Source of the DNA: Faecalicatena faecalis
GTDB lineage: Bacteria > Bacillota > Clostridia > Lachnospirales > Lachnospiraceae
NCBI RefSeq assembly: GCF_012524165.2
Contig: NZ_JABACJ020000029.1
Span: 1 to 64,000 of the forward strand
Length of the DNA: 64,000 nucleotides
Direction: 5' to 3'
The position numbers and the translations under genes were made by a program. Positions 35,190 to 43,413 of the stretch are shown one piece after another. The notes beneath the pieces were generated by a model, which worked only from the letters and a program-made list of their open reading frames with translations, did no database searches and was not told the DNA's origin. Position 1 is the stretch's first letter. Every line of letters starts with the position of its first letter.

Positions 35190-35714
35190 GTGAAAATACT
35201 TGTTTTAAACGGCAGCCCCCGTCCGAAGGGGAATACGGCGGCTATGGTGGATGCATTTATACGGGGAGCGAAAGATGCCGGAAATCAGATTGATGTTTTT
35301 TCGGTTTGTCATATGAAGATTGCAGGATGTCTGGGCTGCGAATACTGCCACACCAAAGGAAACGGAAACTGTATACAGGAGGATGATATGCAGAAGATTT
35401 ATCCGCACTTTGAGCAGGCGGATATGATTGTACTGGCATCTCCGGTTTATTATCTGCATATCTCTGGTCAGCTTCAATGTGCCATTACCAGAACCTATAA
35501 CATCGGGATTCCTAAAAATCTGAAAAAGGCGGCGCTTATTTTAAGCTCAGGCGCAGATGATGTTTACGATGGAGCGGTTTATTCATACCACTATGGGTTT
35601 ATTGAGTATATGAAGCTTCAAGACCTCGGTGTGTTCACAGCTTATGGCGGGCAGAACAAATCAGCAGAAAAACTGGACGAATTATATCAGTTTGGACGCA
35701 GTCTGACTATATAA
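35190..35714 (+). CDS. NAD(P)H-dependent FMN reductase/flavodoxin-like protein
   Basis: The 174-residue protein starts with GTG after a perfect AGGAGG and has the flavodoxin-like fold: LNGSPRPKGNTAAMVD binds the FMN phosphate, followed by the Cys-bearing CLGCEYCHTKGNGNC and the ASPVYYLHISGQL stretch of multimeric flavodoxin WrbA-like and iron-sulfur flavoproteins. The cysteines (spacing C-x2-C-x7-C) may be redox-active. It should reduce quinones or other acceptors with NAD(P)H. Second gene of the operon. Confidence 0.85.
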   Translation: MKILVLNGSPRPKGNTAAMVDAFIRGAKDAGNQIDVFSVCHMKIAGCLGCEYCHTKGNGNCIQEDDMQKIYPHFEQADMIVLASPVYYLHISGQLQCAITRTYNIGIPKNLKKAALILSSGADDVYDGAVYSYHYGFIEYMKLQDLGVFTAYGGQNKSAEKLDELYQFGRSLTI

Positions 35715-35747
35715 AAATATAACAGTAAAATGAAAGGATGATAAAAA

Positions 35748-36689
35748 ATGAGTCATTACATTTGCAGATTGAGTGATGAGGTTGAAAGAAAACACATTCG
35801 TTACAACAACCGCTACGGAATTACCCTTGCAGGAGATTTGTATACTCCGAAAGATATGGATAAAAGCAAAAAGTATACGGCTGTTGTTGTGGGCGCGCCT
35901 TACGGCGGCGTGAAAGAACAGGGTCCCTGTGTATACGCAAACGAGCTGGCACAGAGAGGCTTTGTTGTGCTGACCTTTGATCCCTGTTATATGGGAGAAA
36001 GTGCCGGAGAACCCCGCCATGTGTCCTCACCCGATTTGTTCAGCGAGAACATCAGCGCAGGCGTAGATTATCTTGGACTTTTTCCTTTTGTAGACAGAGA
36101 AAAGATTGCAGCAATCGGAATCTGCGGCAGCGGTGGATTCTCTTTGTCAGCGGCACAGGTGGATACCAGAATCAAAGCGGTTGTCACAGCAAGTATGTAT
36201 GATATGAGTGCGGCTTCCAGACTGGGGGCAGACAAAGAAACGCTTCAGAAAAACAAAGAGAGACTGTCTGCTCAGCGCTGGATTGATGCAAAGAACGGCT
36301 GTCCGGAGTGGATTCCGTCATTTCCCGAAGAGCCTGTGGATAAGGTCCCCGAAGGTCTTGATCCTGTATCCGATGAATTTTATCGTTTTTATGGTGTCAA
36401 GAGAGGACATCATCCAAATGCACAGGCGGGGTTCACCACAACAAGCGATTTGTCGTTTATGAATTATTCATTGCTTGACCATGTAGACGAAATCTCTCCT
36501 CGTCCGATCCTGATGATCGTAGGCGACAGAGCAGCGTCACGCTTCTTTAGCGAACAGGTGTATGAGAGAGCTGCCGAGCCGAAAGAACTCTATATTGTAG
36601 AGGATGCGGAGCATATCGACCTGTATGACAGAACGGACAGAATCCCGTTTGATAAAATTGAAAGTTTTCTGCGTAAAAACCTGAAATAA
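35748..36689 (+). CDS. Alpha/beta hydrolase with Cys-type nucleophile elbow
   Basis: The 313-residue protein has the alpha/beta hydrolase fold of the dienelactone-hydrolase-like group. The nucleophile elbow reads GICGSGGF near residues 124-131, which points to Cys rather than Ser. GDRAASR (~262) supplies a likely Asp, and EDAEHIDLYD (~285) the His. It has no signal peptide. It sits third in the redox operon, so it may hydrolyse a lactone or ester made or handled by the reductases (inference). Confidence 0.85.
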   Translation: MSHYICRLSDEVERKHIRYNNRYGITLAGDLYTPKDMDKSKKYTAVVVGAPYGGVKEQGPCVYANELAQRGFVVLTFDPCYMGESAGEPRHVSSPDLFSENISAGVDYLGLFPFVDREKIAAIGICGSGGFSLSAAQVDTRIKAVVTASMYDMSAASRLGADKETLQKNKERLSAQRWIDAKNGCPEWIPSFPEEPVDKVPEGLDPVSDEFYRFYGVKRGHHPNAQAGFTTTSDLSFMNYSLLDHVDEISPRPILMIVGDRAASRFFSEQVYERAAEPKELYIVEDAEHIDLYDRTDRIPFDKIESFLRKNLK

Positions 36690-36705
36690 GCGTGAGGATA
36701 TGCGT

Positions 36706-37257
36706 ATGAGAAAAATGACCATATTGCTGATTTTTGCTGTTTTGATGTGGTGTGTAACAGGGTGTCAAAGCCCTGCATCCACACAAAGCATAGCCGATGA
36801 AAGCAGCACAGCAGAACAAGCGCGAAATAAAGAGGACGAAACACAAAGTCAGGAAGTAGAAAATCTGACAGAAAGTGAATCCAATAATATCGAGGAGGAG
36901 GAAACGATGAAAATCTCAGTAAAATCAGCAGACAATGAAATCATATATGAACTGAATAACAGCAATGCGGCAAAGACTCTTTATGAGCAGTTGCCCTTAA
37001 CGATGGAGGTGGAACCTTTCAGTAACAATGAAATGACATTTTATCCGCCGCAGAAGCTTGATACCTCAGATACGCCTTTAAGCAGCGGTGAGGCAGGAAC
37101 ATTGTCCTACTATTCTCCTTGGGGAGACGTGGTAATGTTTTATGATTACTGCAACCCGAACGGCAGTCTGTATGGACTTGGAGAGGTTGTTTCCGGTAAG
37201 GAGAATATTGAAAAGCTTGGCGGTACGATTACGGTTTCAATATATACGGGAGAATAA
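36706..37257 (+). CDS. Cyclophilin-like lipoprotein (second of three)
   Basis: This ~183-residue protein has a lipoprotein signal ending in CVTGCQS, then an acidic, Ser/Glu-rich linker, and from ~residue 68 a cyclophilin-like domain like that of the first gene (ISVKSADNEIIYELNN..., YYSPWGDVVMFYDY, GLGEVVSGKENIEKL). It should be anchored outside the membrane. I start at the ATG at 36706, which has GAGG eight bases upstream; an ATG six bases earlier is too close. It precedes the MFS gene by six bases. Confidence 0.8.
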   Translation: MRKMTILLIFAVLMWCVTGCQSPASTQSIADESSTAEQARNKEDETQSQEVENLTESESNNIEEEETMKISVKSADNEIIYELNNSNAAKTLYEQLPLTMEVEPFSNNEMTFYPPQKLDTSDTPLSSGEAGTLSYYSPWGDVVMFYDYCNPNGSLYGLGEVVSGKENIEKLGGTITVSIYTGE

Positions 37258-37263
37258 GCGAAA

Positions 37264-38448
37264 ATGGATAAGAAAAGCAGTAGAATGATTTTAATACTTA
37301 CATTCGGCGTTTTTGGAATTCTTAATACGGAAATGGGGATTGTAGGAATCCTGCCGATGATTGCAGAGCAATTTCAGGTAAACATAGCTACAGCAGGCTG
37401 GCTGGTCAGTGCCTTTGCACTTGTGGTAGCCATAGCAGGACCGACTATGCCGCTTATCTGCTCCAAAATGAACCGGAAAACGCTGATGTTGATTTCGGGC
37501 GGAATTTTCATCATTACAAATATTATTTCGGCATTTGCGCCGAATTTTGCGGTACTGATGCTTGCGCGTATCGTACCGGCTGCATTTCATCCGGCGTATG
37601 TGTCAATGGCATTAACGGAAGCAGGAAAAGCAGTGAAGCCGGAAGAATCAGCAAAGGCCGTAGCAAAGGTATTTATCGGCGTATCAGCGGGAATGGTGCT
37701 TGGCGTACCCGTTACCAATCTGATTGCGGCGAACTCCTCCTTTACAGTCGCTATGGTGTTCTTTGCAGCGGTGAACATGATTGCCTTTGTCCTGACCATC
37801 TTTTTTATTCCGTCCTTGCCTGCAACAGAAACGGTATCCTATGGGAAGCAGCTTGGTGTACTGAAAAAGCCTTCTATGCTTTTATCTATTGTTATTGTTG
37901 TCTTTTTAAACGGCGCAATATTCGGCTTTTATAGTTATATTTCTGACTTTTTTGGAACGATTACAAGAATCGACGCATCTGCCATCAGTTTGTTTTTGAT
38001 GTTCTATGGCGTTGCAAATATTGTTGGTAATATGATTGCCGGAAAGATTCTCACAGTGAATGCAAAGCTGTCAACATTTGTCCTGCCCTTTGCTTTGGCA
38101 GCGGCATATATCGGGTTGTTTCTGACGGGAAGAATAACGGTGGCTACAGCAATTTGTATCGTAATTATCGGAGCATTGGCAGGAATCAATTCCAATGTGA
38201 ACCAGTATCTGATTACCCAAGCAGGACCGGAAGCGCCGGAGTTTTCCAACGGACTGTATCTGACCTCCGCGAATCTCGGAACCACATTCGGAACATTTAT
38301 CTGCGGATTATTTATTACGGCAATAGATACACGCTATGCGTTAATAGGAACATTTATATTTGTTGCAGTTGGCTTTTCGGTAATCCTTTTGAAAATGGGA
38401 ATGGAAAGATCAAGAACCACCACAGCAAATGAAGGAGGTAGAAATTAA
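37264..38448 (+). CDS. MFS transporter, AraJ/drug-efflux type
   Basis: The 394-residue protein has twelve predicted helices and the opening of the AraJ/YdhP-type MFS group (FGVFGILNTEMGIVGILP), with GWLVSAFALVVAIAGP in helix 2. Such proteins export sugars, drugs or aromatic compounds. In this operon it probably exports the toxic compound that the redox enzymes handle, which is inference. It begins six bases after the lipoprotein gene and ends just before the aldo-keto reductase gene. Confidence 0.88.
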   Translation: MDKKSSRMILILTFGVFGILNTEMGIVGILPMIAEQFQVNIATAGWLVSAFALVVAIAGPTMPLICSKMNRKTLMLISGGIFIITNIISAFAPNFAVLMLARIVPAAFHPAYVSMALTEAGKAVKPEESAKAVAKVFIGVSAGMVLGVPVTNLIAANSSFTVAMVFFAAVNMIAFVLTIFFIPSLPATETVSYGKQLGVLKKPSMLLSIVIVVFLNGAIFGFYSYISDFFGTITRIDASAISLFLMFYGVANIVGNMIAGKILTVNAKLSTFVLPFALAAAYIGLFLTGRITVATAICIVIIGALAGINSNVNQYLITQAGPEAPEFSNGLYLTSANLGTTFGTFICGLFITAIDTRYALIGTFIFVAVGFSVILLKMGMERSRTTTANEGGRN

Positions 38449-38449
38449 A

Positions 38450-39325
38450 ATGAGAAATGCAAAGTTAAGTAATGGAATTGATATACCAATGGAGGGCTTT
38501 GGTGTATTTCAGGTGCCGGAAGACCAGTGTGAGCAGGTGGTTCTGGATGCCATAGGAACAGGCTACCGCCTGCTTGATACAGCAAGCTCTTACAAAAATG
38601 AAGAAGCGGTAGGAAGTGCAGTAAAGAAAGCCATCGCCGCGGGTATAGTAAAGCGTGAAGACCTATTTATCACCACCAAAGCTTATATCCAACAAATGGG
38701 CTATGAAAAAACAGTGCAGGCCTTTTATGAATCGCTGAATAAATTGGGACTGGATTATCTGGATTTGTATCTGATTCATATGCCTCTTGGCGATTACTAT
38801 GGCGCCTGGCGGGCAATGGAGGATTTGTATGAAGCGGGAAAAATCCGTGCCATCGGTGTCTGTAACTTTGACGGGGCAAGGCTGATGGATCTTTGCTACA
38901 ACGTAAGAATCAAACCGATGGTAAATCAGATTGAACGGCATCCGCATTATCAAAGAACACAAGAACTTGCGATTATGAAGAAGTTTGCTATACAGCCTGA
39001 AGGATGGGCGCCATTTGCGGAAGGCTTAAAAGGGATGTTTGCAGAACCTGTATTACAGAAAATCGCAGAGAAACACAAGAAAACCGTGCCGCAGATTATT
39101 CTGCGCTGGGATATTCAACAGGGTGTCGTTATCATTCCAAAATCGGTTCACAAAAATCGTATGGAAGAAAATATGGCGGTCTGGGATTTTGAACTGGATA
39201 GTGATGATATGAAGAAAATTGAAAAACTGAATCAAAATATGCCGTCTATGCTGGATTGCTCAAAGCCAAGTGAAATCGACAGACTGTATGACTATCTGAA
39301 CAACCCGGTGCTGACCAGTCTGTAA
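38450..39325 (+). CDS. Aldo/keto reductase
   Basis: The 291-residue protein has the AKR barrel with the tetrad residues in RLLDTASSYKNE (Asp, Tyr), a Lys in FITTKA and a His in YLIHMPLG, and the C-terminal IPKSVHKNRMEEN cofactor loop. It uses NADPH to reduce aldehydes and ketones. AAGGAGG lies before the ATG at 38450, which overlaps nothing; the MFS gene ends two bases earlier. One of the operon's reductases. Confidence 0.93.
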   Translation: MRNAKLSNGIDIPMEGFGVFQVPEDQCEQVVLDAIGTGYRLLDTASSYKNEEAVGSAVKKAIAAGIVKREDLFITTKAYIQQMGYEKTVQAFYESLNKLGLDYLDLYLIHMPLGDYYGAWRAMEDLYEAGKIRAIGVCNFDGARLMDLCYNVRIKPMVNQIERHPHYQRTQELAIMKKFAIQPEGWAPFAEGLKGMFAEPVLQKIAEKHKKTVPQIILRWDIQQGVVIIPKSVHKNRMEENMAVWDFELDSDDMKKIEKLNQNMPSMLDCSKPSEIDRLYDYLNNPVLTSL

Positions 39326-39341
39326 ACGGAGGATATGAGCA

Positions 39342-39698
39342 ATGATGATTATGGAAGTGGATGGCACAGCCCTCCAAATCAAACTGGAACAGAACAGTTC
39401 CGCCGATGCAATGAAAGAATTACTCCGCCAGGGTTCCATTACAATTCCCATGAAGGATTACGCCCATATGGAGAAGTTTGGTGATCTCGGTACAAGATTG
39501 CCACGCAACGATCAGCAGATTACCACAAAGGCGGGAGATGTGATTCTCTCCGAGGGGAATCTGCTGGTGATTTATTATGCGCCTAACACCTGGAAGTTCA
39601 CCAGGCTTGGAAAAGTGGTGAATCTTACGGAGAAAGAACTGAAAAAGGTACTCGGTAAGGGAAATATAATGGCAACCCTTATTTTGAAAGATGAATAA
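39342..39698 (+). CDS. Cyclophilin-like fold protein (third of three)
   Basis: The 118-residue protein matches the cyclophilin-like family: SITIPMKDYAHMEKFGDLGTRLP, GDVILSEGNLLVIYYAPN and FTRLGKV are the typical strands. It has no signal peptide, so it is the cytosolic version. GGAGG lies before the ATG cluster. It is followed, 16 bases on, by a second flavodoxin-type gene, repeating the pair seen at the start of the operon. Confidence 0.8.
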   Translation: MMIMEVDGTALQIKLEQNSSADAMKELLRQGSITIPMKDYAHMEKFGDLGTRLPRNDQQITTKAGDVILSEGNLLVIYYAPNTWKFTRLGKVVNLTEKELKKVLGKGNIMATLILKDE

Positions 39699-39714
39699 GC
39701 AGGAGGTTTTGAAA

Positions 39715-40248
39715 ATGAAGATAGCAGTTTTACAGGGAAGCCCGCATAAAAGTGGTTCTTCCAATATGCTGGCAAAGGAATTTATAAGAGGTGCAAAGGA
39801 AACAGGACACAACGTTACAGTTTTGGACGCCGCACATATGGATATGCATCCGTGCTTGGGATGTGGGCATTGCGGTATGAACGGAGAGTGTGTTCATAAA
39901 GACGACAATCAAACGATTAGAGATACCCTGCTTTCATCGGATATGGTGGTTTTTGCAACACCAATTTATTACTTTGGCGTGAGTGCACAGCTTAAAATGG
40001 TGATTGACCGATTTTATAGCTACACAATGAAATTGTCAGGGAAACACCTGAAAGCGGTTCTTATTACTGCTGCCTGGGATGACAATGAGGATGTTATGCC
40101 ATATTGCGCAGGCTATTATGAAAAGCTATGCCGCTATATGAATTTTGAAAATTGCGGAATGGTACTTGGTACGGGCTGCGGTACACCGGAAACGACTAAA
40201 AAGTCCGTACATATGCAAAAAGCATATCAGCTTGGCAAGTCTGTGTAA
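39715..40248 (+). CDS. NAD(P)H-dependent FMN reductase/flavodoxin-like protein (second)
   Basis: The 177-residue protein parallels the one at 35190: LQGSPHKSGSSNMLAKE binds FMN, CLGCGHCGMNGECVH carries the cysteines and ATPIYYFGVSAQLK follows. A perfect AGGAGG precedes the ATG. The two proteins are clearly related but not recent copies. It probably transfers electrons to quinones or nitro compounds. Confidence 0.87.
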   Translation: MKIAVLQGSPHKSGSSNMLAKEFIRGAKETGHNVTVLDAAHMDMHPCLGCGHCGMNGECVHKDDNQTIRDTLLSSDMVVFATPIYYFGVSAQLKMVIDRFYSYTMKLSGKHLKAVLITAAWDDNEDVMPYCAGYYEKLCRYMNFENCGMVLGTGCGTPETTKKSVHMQKAYQLGKSV

Positions 40249-40265
40249 TAGGAGGTAAAACTTTT

Positions 40266-40919
40266 ATGAAAAAGATAATGGGACTGTTTATATCAGCGAT
40301 TTTTATTTTGTCACTTGTTGCTTGCGCAGCAAATGGTACGGAAAGCCCGTCAACAGCCGATAATGATACGAATCAACCTTCTGCATCGAGTTCCAACGAA
40401 GCAGAAGAATCAAATACAGTTGCCGAGCAGACGGAAAAAGATACAAAAATTCTTGTCGTATGTTTCTCTGCAACAGGGAATACAAAAGCAGTGGCAGAGA
40501 AAATAGTTGAAGTTACGGGAGCAGACTACTTTGAAATCATTCCTGCAGAACCCTATAGTGAGGACGATCTTGATTATAATGATGATAACTGCCGTGCCAA
40601 TCGTGAACAGCAGGACAAAAATGAAAGACCGTCTATTTCCGGCAGCATTGAGAATATGGATCAGTATGAAGTTGTGCTGATCGGGCATCCTATCTGGTGG
40701 GGAATGGAACCACGAATTATGAATACATTTATGGAGAGCTATGATTTTTCGGGCAAGACGCTGGCAAATTTCTGCACTTCCGGAGGCAGCGGAATCGGCA
40801 CGAGTACAGAAAATTTAAAGACATTATCACCGAACGCCAATTGGCTTGAAGGAAAGCGCTTTTCGGGCAGTGTGGATACAGATGAGATTCAGGAATGGAT
40901 AGATTCTTTGAAATTATAA
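40266..40919 (+). CDS. Flavodoxin-domain lipoprotein
   Basis: The 217-residue protein has a lipoprotein signal ending in LVACAAN, a Ser/Thr/Asn/Glu-rich linker of ~40 residues, and a flavodoxin domain with CFSATGNTKAVAEK (the FMN phosphate loop), IGHPIWWGMEPR and FCTSGGSGIGTS. A flavodoxin outside the membrane is unusual and suggests electron transfer at the cell surface. It is the last gene of the operon and is followed by a strong terminator. Confidence 0.9.
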   Translation: MKKIMGLFISAIFILSLVACAANGTESPSTADNDTNQPSASSSNEAEESNTVAEQTEKDTKILVVCFSATGNTKAVAEKIVEVTGADYFEIIPAEPYSEDDLDYNDDNCRANREQQDKNERPSISGSIENMDQYEVVLIGHPIWWGMEPRIMNTFMESYDFSGKTLANFCTSGGSGIGTSTENLKTLSPNANWLEGKRFSGSVDTDEIQEWIDSLKL

Positions 40920-40920
40920 G

Positions 40921-40963
40921 AAAACAGCACTCAGGATATTGAAAGTCTTGAGTGCTGTTTTTT
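40921..40963 (+). terminator. Terminator of the redox operon
   Basis: AAAACAGCACTCAGGA pairs with TCTTGAGTGCTGTTTTTT around a short loop and ends in six T, directly after the flavodoxin lipoprotein gene. Confidence 0.9.
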
Positions 40964-41082
40964 GCCTGTGCCTCTGATTGTAGAATCTCATGATTCATGG
41001 TAAAATTATGAAAAAGTGGTTTGAAAAAGTGGATATGTTCTCTTAAACGCAGAGTACATAAAAATACCCGAAAATGACTCTC

Positions 41083-41123
41083 GACCAATTCCCGTAGACG
41101 CAAAAAGCGGTTGACCAATTCCC
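41083..41123 (+). repeat. Direct repeat GACCAATTCCC beside the rlmD end copy
   Basis: GACCAATTCCC is found at 41083-41093 and 41113-41123, a 30-base period, 45 bases before the orphan rlmD end at 41168. Such repeats beside a recombination core may be accessory sites of the element. The stretch 40964-41167 holds no other convincing feature. Confidence 0.5.
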
Positions 41124-41167
41124 CAATACGGACGTTGCGACTTGACATTCTTCCTATCCTCTCGTGC

Positions 41168-41209
41168 CATGTGGAAACAGTCTGCCTTCTGTCGAGAAAA
41201 GCCCAATAA
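41168..41209 (+). other. Orphan rlmD 3' end, att-site remnant 1
   Basis: Fourteen codons read HVETVCLLSRKAQ and stop, the usual RlmD C-terminus. The first 14 bases, CATGTGGAAACAGT, equal those at 28343 where rlmD passes into the element. Sequence before this point has no rlmD similarity, so this is the displaced gene end expected at the right junction of the insertion. Confidence 0.75.
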
Positions 41210-41382
41210 ATCAAAGGTTTCTGCGATTTGGGAAGAAAAATAGATGTGTGTTTCTGTTTCCGCAGAGTGATGATATAGCCAGAGGTTTACCTCAGGGGAT
41301 AGGCTTTGAGGGATGGGAGATATACATTTTAGCGAAAGGATACTTTTTGGCTAAAGTTATTTCATGTCATGAGGATGAGAAG

Positions 41383-42288
41383 ATGAGTAATGATTTTGAA
41401 AATTCACAGGAGTATAGGAAAGCACTTGAGATAGCTAAGAAGCAGGAAGAATTATATAAAAATGTTACGAAATCGATATCTCCGGAAGCATTAGCAAAAT
41501 TTCAAGAACTCAGTAACAAACTAAATGAATGGAAGAATTCACTTAACAATATGCCGGGTCTTCTAAAGTTGGCAGAAATGCTCAATAATTATCAGCAAGA
41601 GGTCAGAGAAACTGAAGGTTTAACAGAAGCTGAATTTGAAGAAAAATATAGATCTGAAATTGAGTGGAGTGAAAAGTTCGGAAAAAATGGTTGGGTTATT
41701 TCAGAGCATTCAAATCCTGCAGATATTAAGAATTGGGAAAAATTATTATGTGAAGGGGAAGCAAAGGTAGCAGAGTTTTTTGATGGAGAAGATCTTGTAA
41801 TTCTTGATGTGATTATAGAGGGGTTACAGGAAAAGTATGTTTTGGACGAGACACAGTTATATTTTAAGAATGGTATGCAGGCTTTTGAAAATGAAGATTA
41901 TATGACTGCAGCTATGTACTTGCTTGCATTACTTGATAATAGGGTAAATAAATTAGTTGATTTCCCGAACCAACGTATGAGATACAAAGTTAAATATTCT
42001 AATGAAGGCTTTGCAAATCAAAAGGCGGAGGACTTTAGACAGCTTACCAAAAAACGAGGATTCATGTCAAAAAAAATATACTTTTTGGAAATGTATCCTT
42101 CGTTAATAGCATATTTGAATAGGATATTTATAGATGGCTCATATAAGTTCGAAAATGGCATCGAACCTCCGTATTTGAATAGAAATTGGTTAATGCACGG
42201 TCGAATAAATAGAAGTATTAAAAGATATGAATGTATACAGATTTTGAATGCGCTAAGTGTTATTGAGTTTATGTTTGCAGATAGGTAA
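41383..42288 (+). CDS. HEPN-motif protein, candidate defence ribonuclease
   Basis: This 301-residue protein is helical and not one I can name. Its C-terminal 40 residues carry NRNWLMHGR, with R267 and H272 in the R-x4-H form of HEPN ribonucleases, followed by a helix (CIQILNALSVIEFM) as in HEPN proteins of abortive infection and toxin systems. The N-terminal ~70 residues should form a coiled coil. The ATG at 41383 follows GAGGATGAG; a longer frame upstream runs into the att remnant and is not a likely start. The gene is AT-rich compared with the core and forms a pair with the HNH gene 12 bases on. An RNase in phage defence is a hypothesis. Confidence 0.6.
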   Translation: MSNDFENSQEYRKALEIAKKQEELYKNVTKSISPEALAKFQELSNKLNEWKNSLNNMPGLLKLAEMLNNYQQEVRETEGLTEAEFEEKYRSEIEWSEKFGKNGWVISEHSNPADIKNWEKLLCEGEAKVAEFFDGEDLVILDVIIEGLQEKYVLDETQLYFKNGMQAFENEDYMTAAMYLLALLDNRVNKLVDFPNQRMRYKVKYSNEGFANQKAEDFRQLTKKRGFMSKKIYFLEMYPSLIAYLNRIFIDGSYKFENGIEPPYLNRNWLMHGRINRSIKRYECIQILNALSVIEFMFADR

Positions 42289-42300
42289 GGAGCATTACGA

Positions 42301-43113
42301 ATGAATAAAAGAGATGACTTTTCGCAAAAAACTATAGATAGATTATGTGAGAGAGTGGGAGGAAAATGTTCTAATCCAAACTGTAGAAGAGAAACAAAAG
42401 GCCCTCACAGCAATCCACAAAAGCGGGTATCAATCGGTGAGGCTGCACATATAACCGCAGCAGCTGAAGGTGGACCAAGATACAACCCTGACTTAACGCC
42501 AGAAGAGAGAAGTAGTATAGAAAATGGAATTTGGTTATGCAAGTCGTGTGCAAGAATGATAGATAGTGATGAAAATCAGTATCCGGCAGAATTGTTATAT
42601 ACATGGAAAAGTATGGCCGAGTATGAACAATTTTGTATTATAAATCAGATGGATAATTGGTTAAAATCAAATGTGGTATTTGAAAGTAGAAAAAACATAG
42701 CATGTAGGAAAGCAAAAGAAGCATTAGATAATTTGCATGGTATATTACAGTACGCATACGAATATTGGAAACATAATTTTGAGAATCGACATTATGGTTC
42801 ATTTTTGGAAAATGAGATAATGGAACATTGGGTTCTGTATGAAGATGATTTAAAAAGAATTTATACATTTCAAGAGAAAAGAGTGCTTTTGAATGAGGTG
42901 CTATTAGAGTATTCACTGGATTTAGGACCGGAGATATGTCAAGAAATAAATAATTATTGTAATTATTTGAATTTCTCTTATCAAAGCGATACTTGTGGTT
43001 TATATGATAATTACTGGAGTTGCTTTTTTGAAATGTTATCTACTTGTTTTGAGATTTTAGTACGTATCAAGAAGACTGTTGATGACATATTATACCAACA
43101 ATATTCTGTATGA
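42301..43113 (+). CDS. HNH-motif nuclease-like protein, partner of the HEPN gene
   Basis: The 270-residue protein has an N-terminal HNH/zinc module: C23 and C28 (CSNPNC), H50 in GEAAHITAAAEGGPRYN, N75 in ENGIWLC, and C80/C83 as the second metal pair. This form of HNH domain recurs in bacterial defence proteins. The remaining ~160 residues are helical with no domain I can name. AAGGAG lies before the ATG. With the preceding HEPN gene it makes a two-gene unit standing alone between two orphan rlmD ends, so the pair was probably delivered as cargo. Confidence 0.65.
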   Translation: MNKRDDFSQKTIDRLCERVGGKCSNPNCRRETKGPHSNPQKRVSIGEAAHITAAAEGGPRYNPDLTPEERSSIENGIWLCKSCARMIDSDENQYPAELLYTWKSMAEYEQFCIINQMDNWLKSNVVFESRKNIACRKAKEALDNLHGILQYAYEYWKHNFENRHYGSFLENEIMEHWVLYEDDLKRIYTFQEKRVLLNEVLLEYSLDLGPEICQEINNYCNYLNFSYQSDTCGLYDNYWSCFFEMLSTCFEILVRIKKTVDDILYQQYSV

Positions 43114-43192
43114 TAAGGGGATAAAACCCTTACCCCACTTTGAAAACCTATTGCATACTTTTGCTATGCAGTATAAAATCAAAGTTCAGGGG

Positions 43193-43234
43193 CATGTGGA
43201 GACCGTTGTTTTGTTGGGGAGGAAAACCCAGTAA
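43193..43234 (+). other. Orphan rlmD 3' end, att-site remnant 2
   Basis: Fourteen codons read HVETVVLLGRKTQ and stop, the same length and form as remnant 1, and open with CATGTGGAGACCGT. The ~50 bases after the stop also resemble those after remnant 1. This marks a second junction at the same target, so two elements accumulated in tandem. The stretch 43114-43192 shows only a small GCATA/TATGC palindrome near 43153-43170. Confidence 0.7.
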
Positions 43235-43413
43235 ACCAAATAGTTGGGAGCTTTGGGAAGGATATGTAGGTGTACTTTTGTGGTTGATCGAGATGAAATA
43301 TGTTTCCGGTTACCGTGGTGGGGTAAGATAAACGCTGGCTGTAGAGCAAAAAAGAAGGCTCAACTGTATAATAAATACGAGATGACAGGCAGGAAAAATG
43401 AAAGGTGGAAAAG

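Noticed and set aside
40729-41214. Minus-strand frame of 161 codons before the orphan rlmD end
   Set aside because: It runs through the operon terminator, the direct repeats and the att remnant and has no ribosome site; it is non-coding sequence that happens to be open.
41164-41382. A 73-codon upstream extension of the HEPN gene
   Set aside because: It begins inside the orphan rlmD end in another frame and lacks a ribosome site; GAGGATGAG before the ATG at 41383 decides the start.
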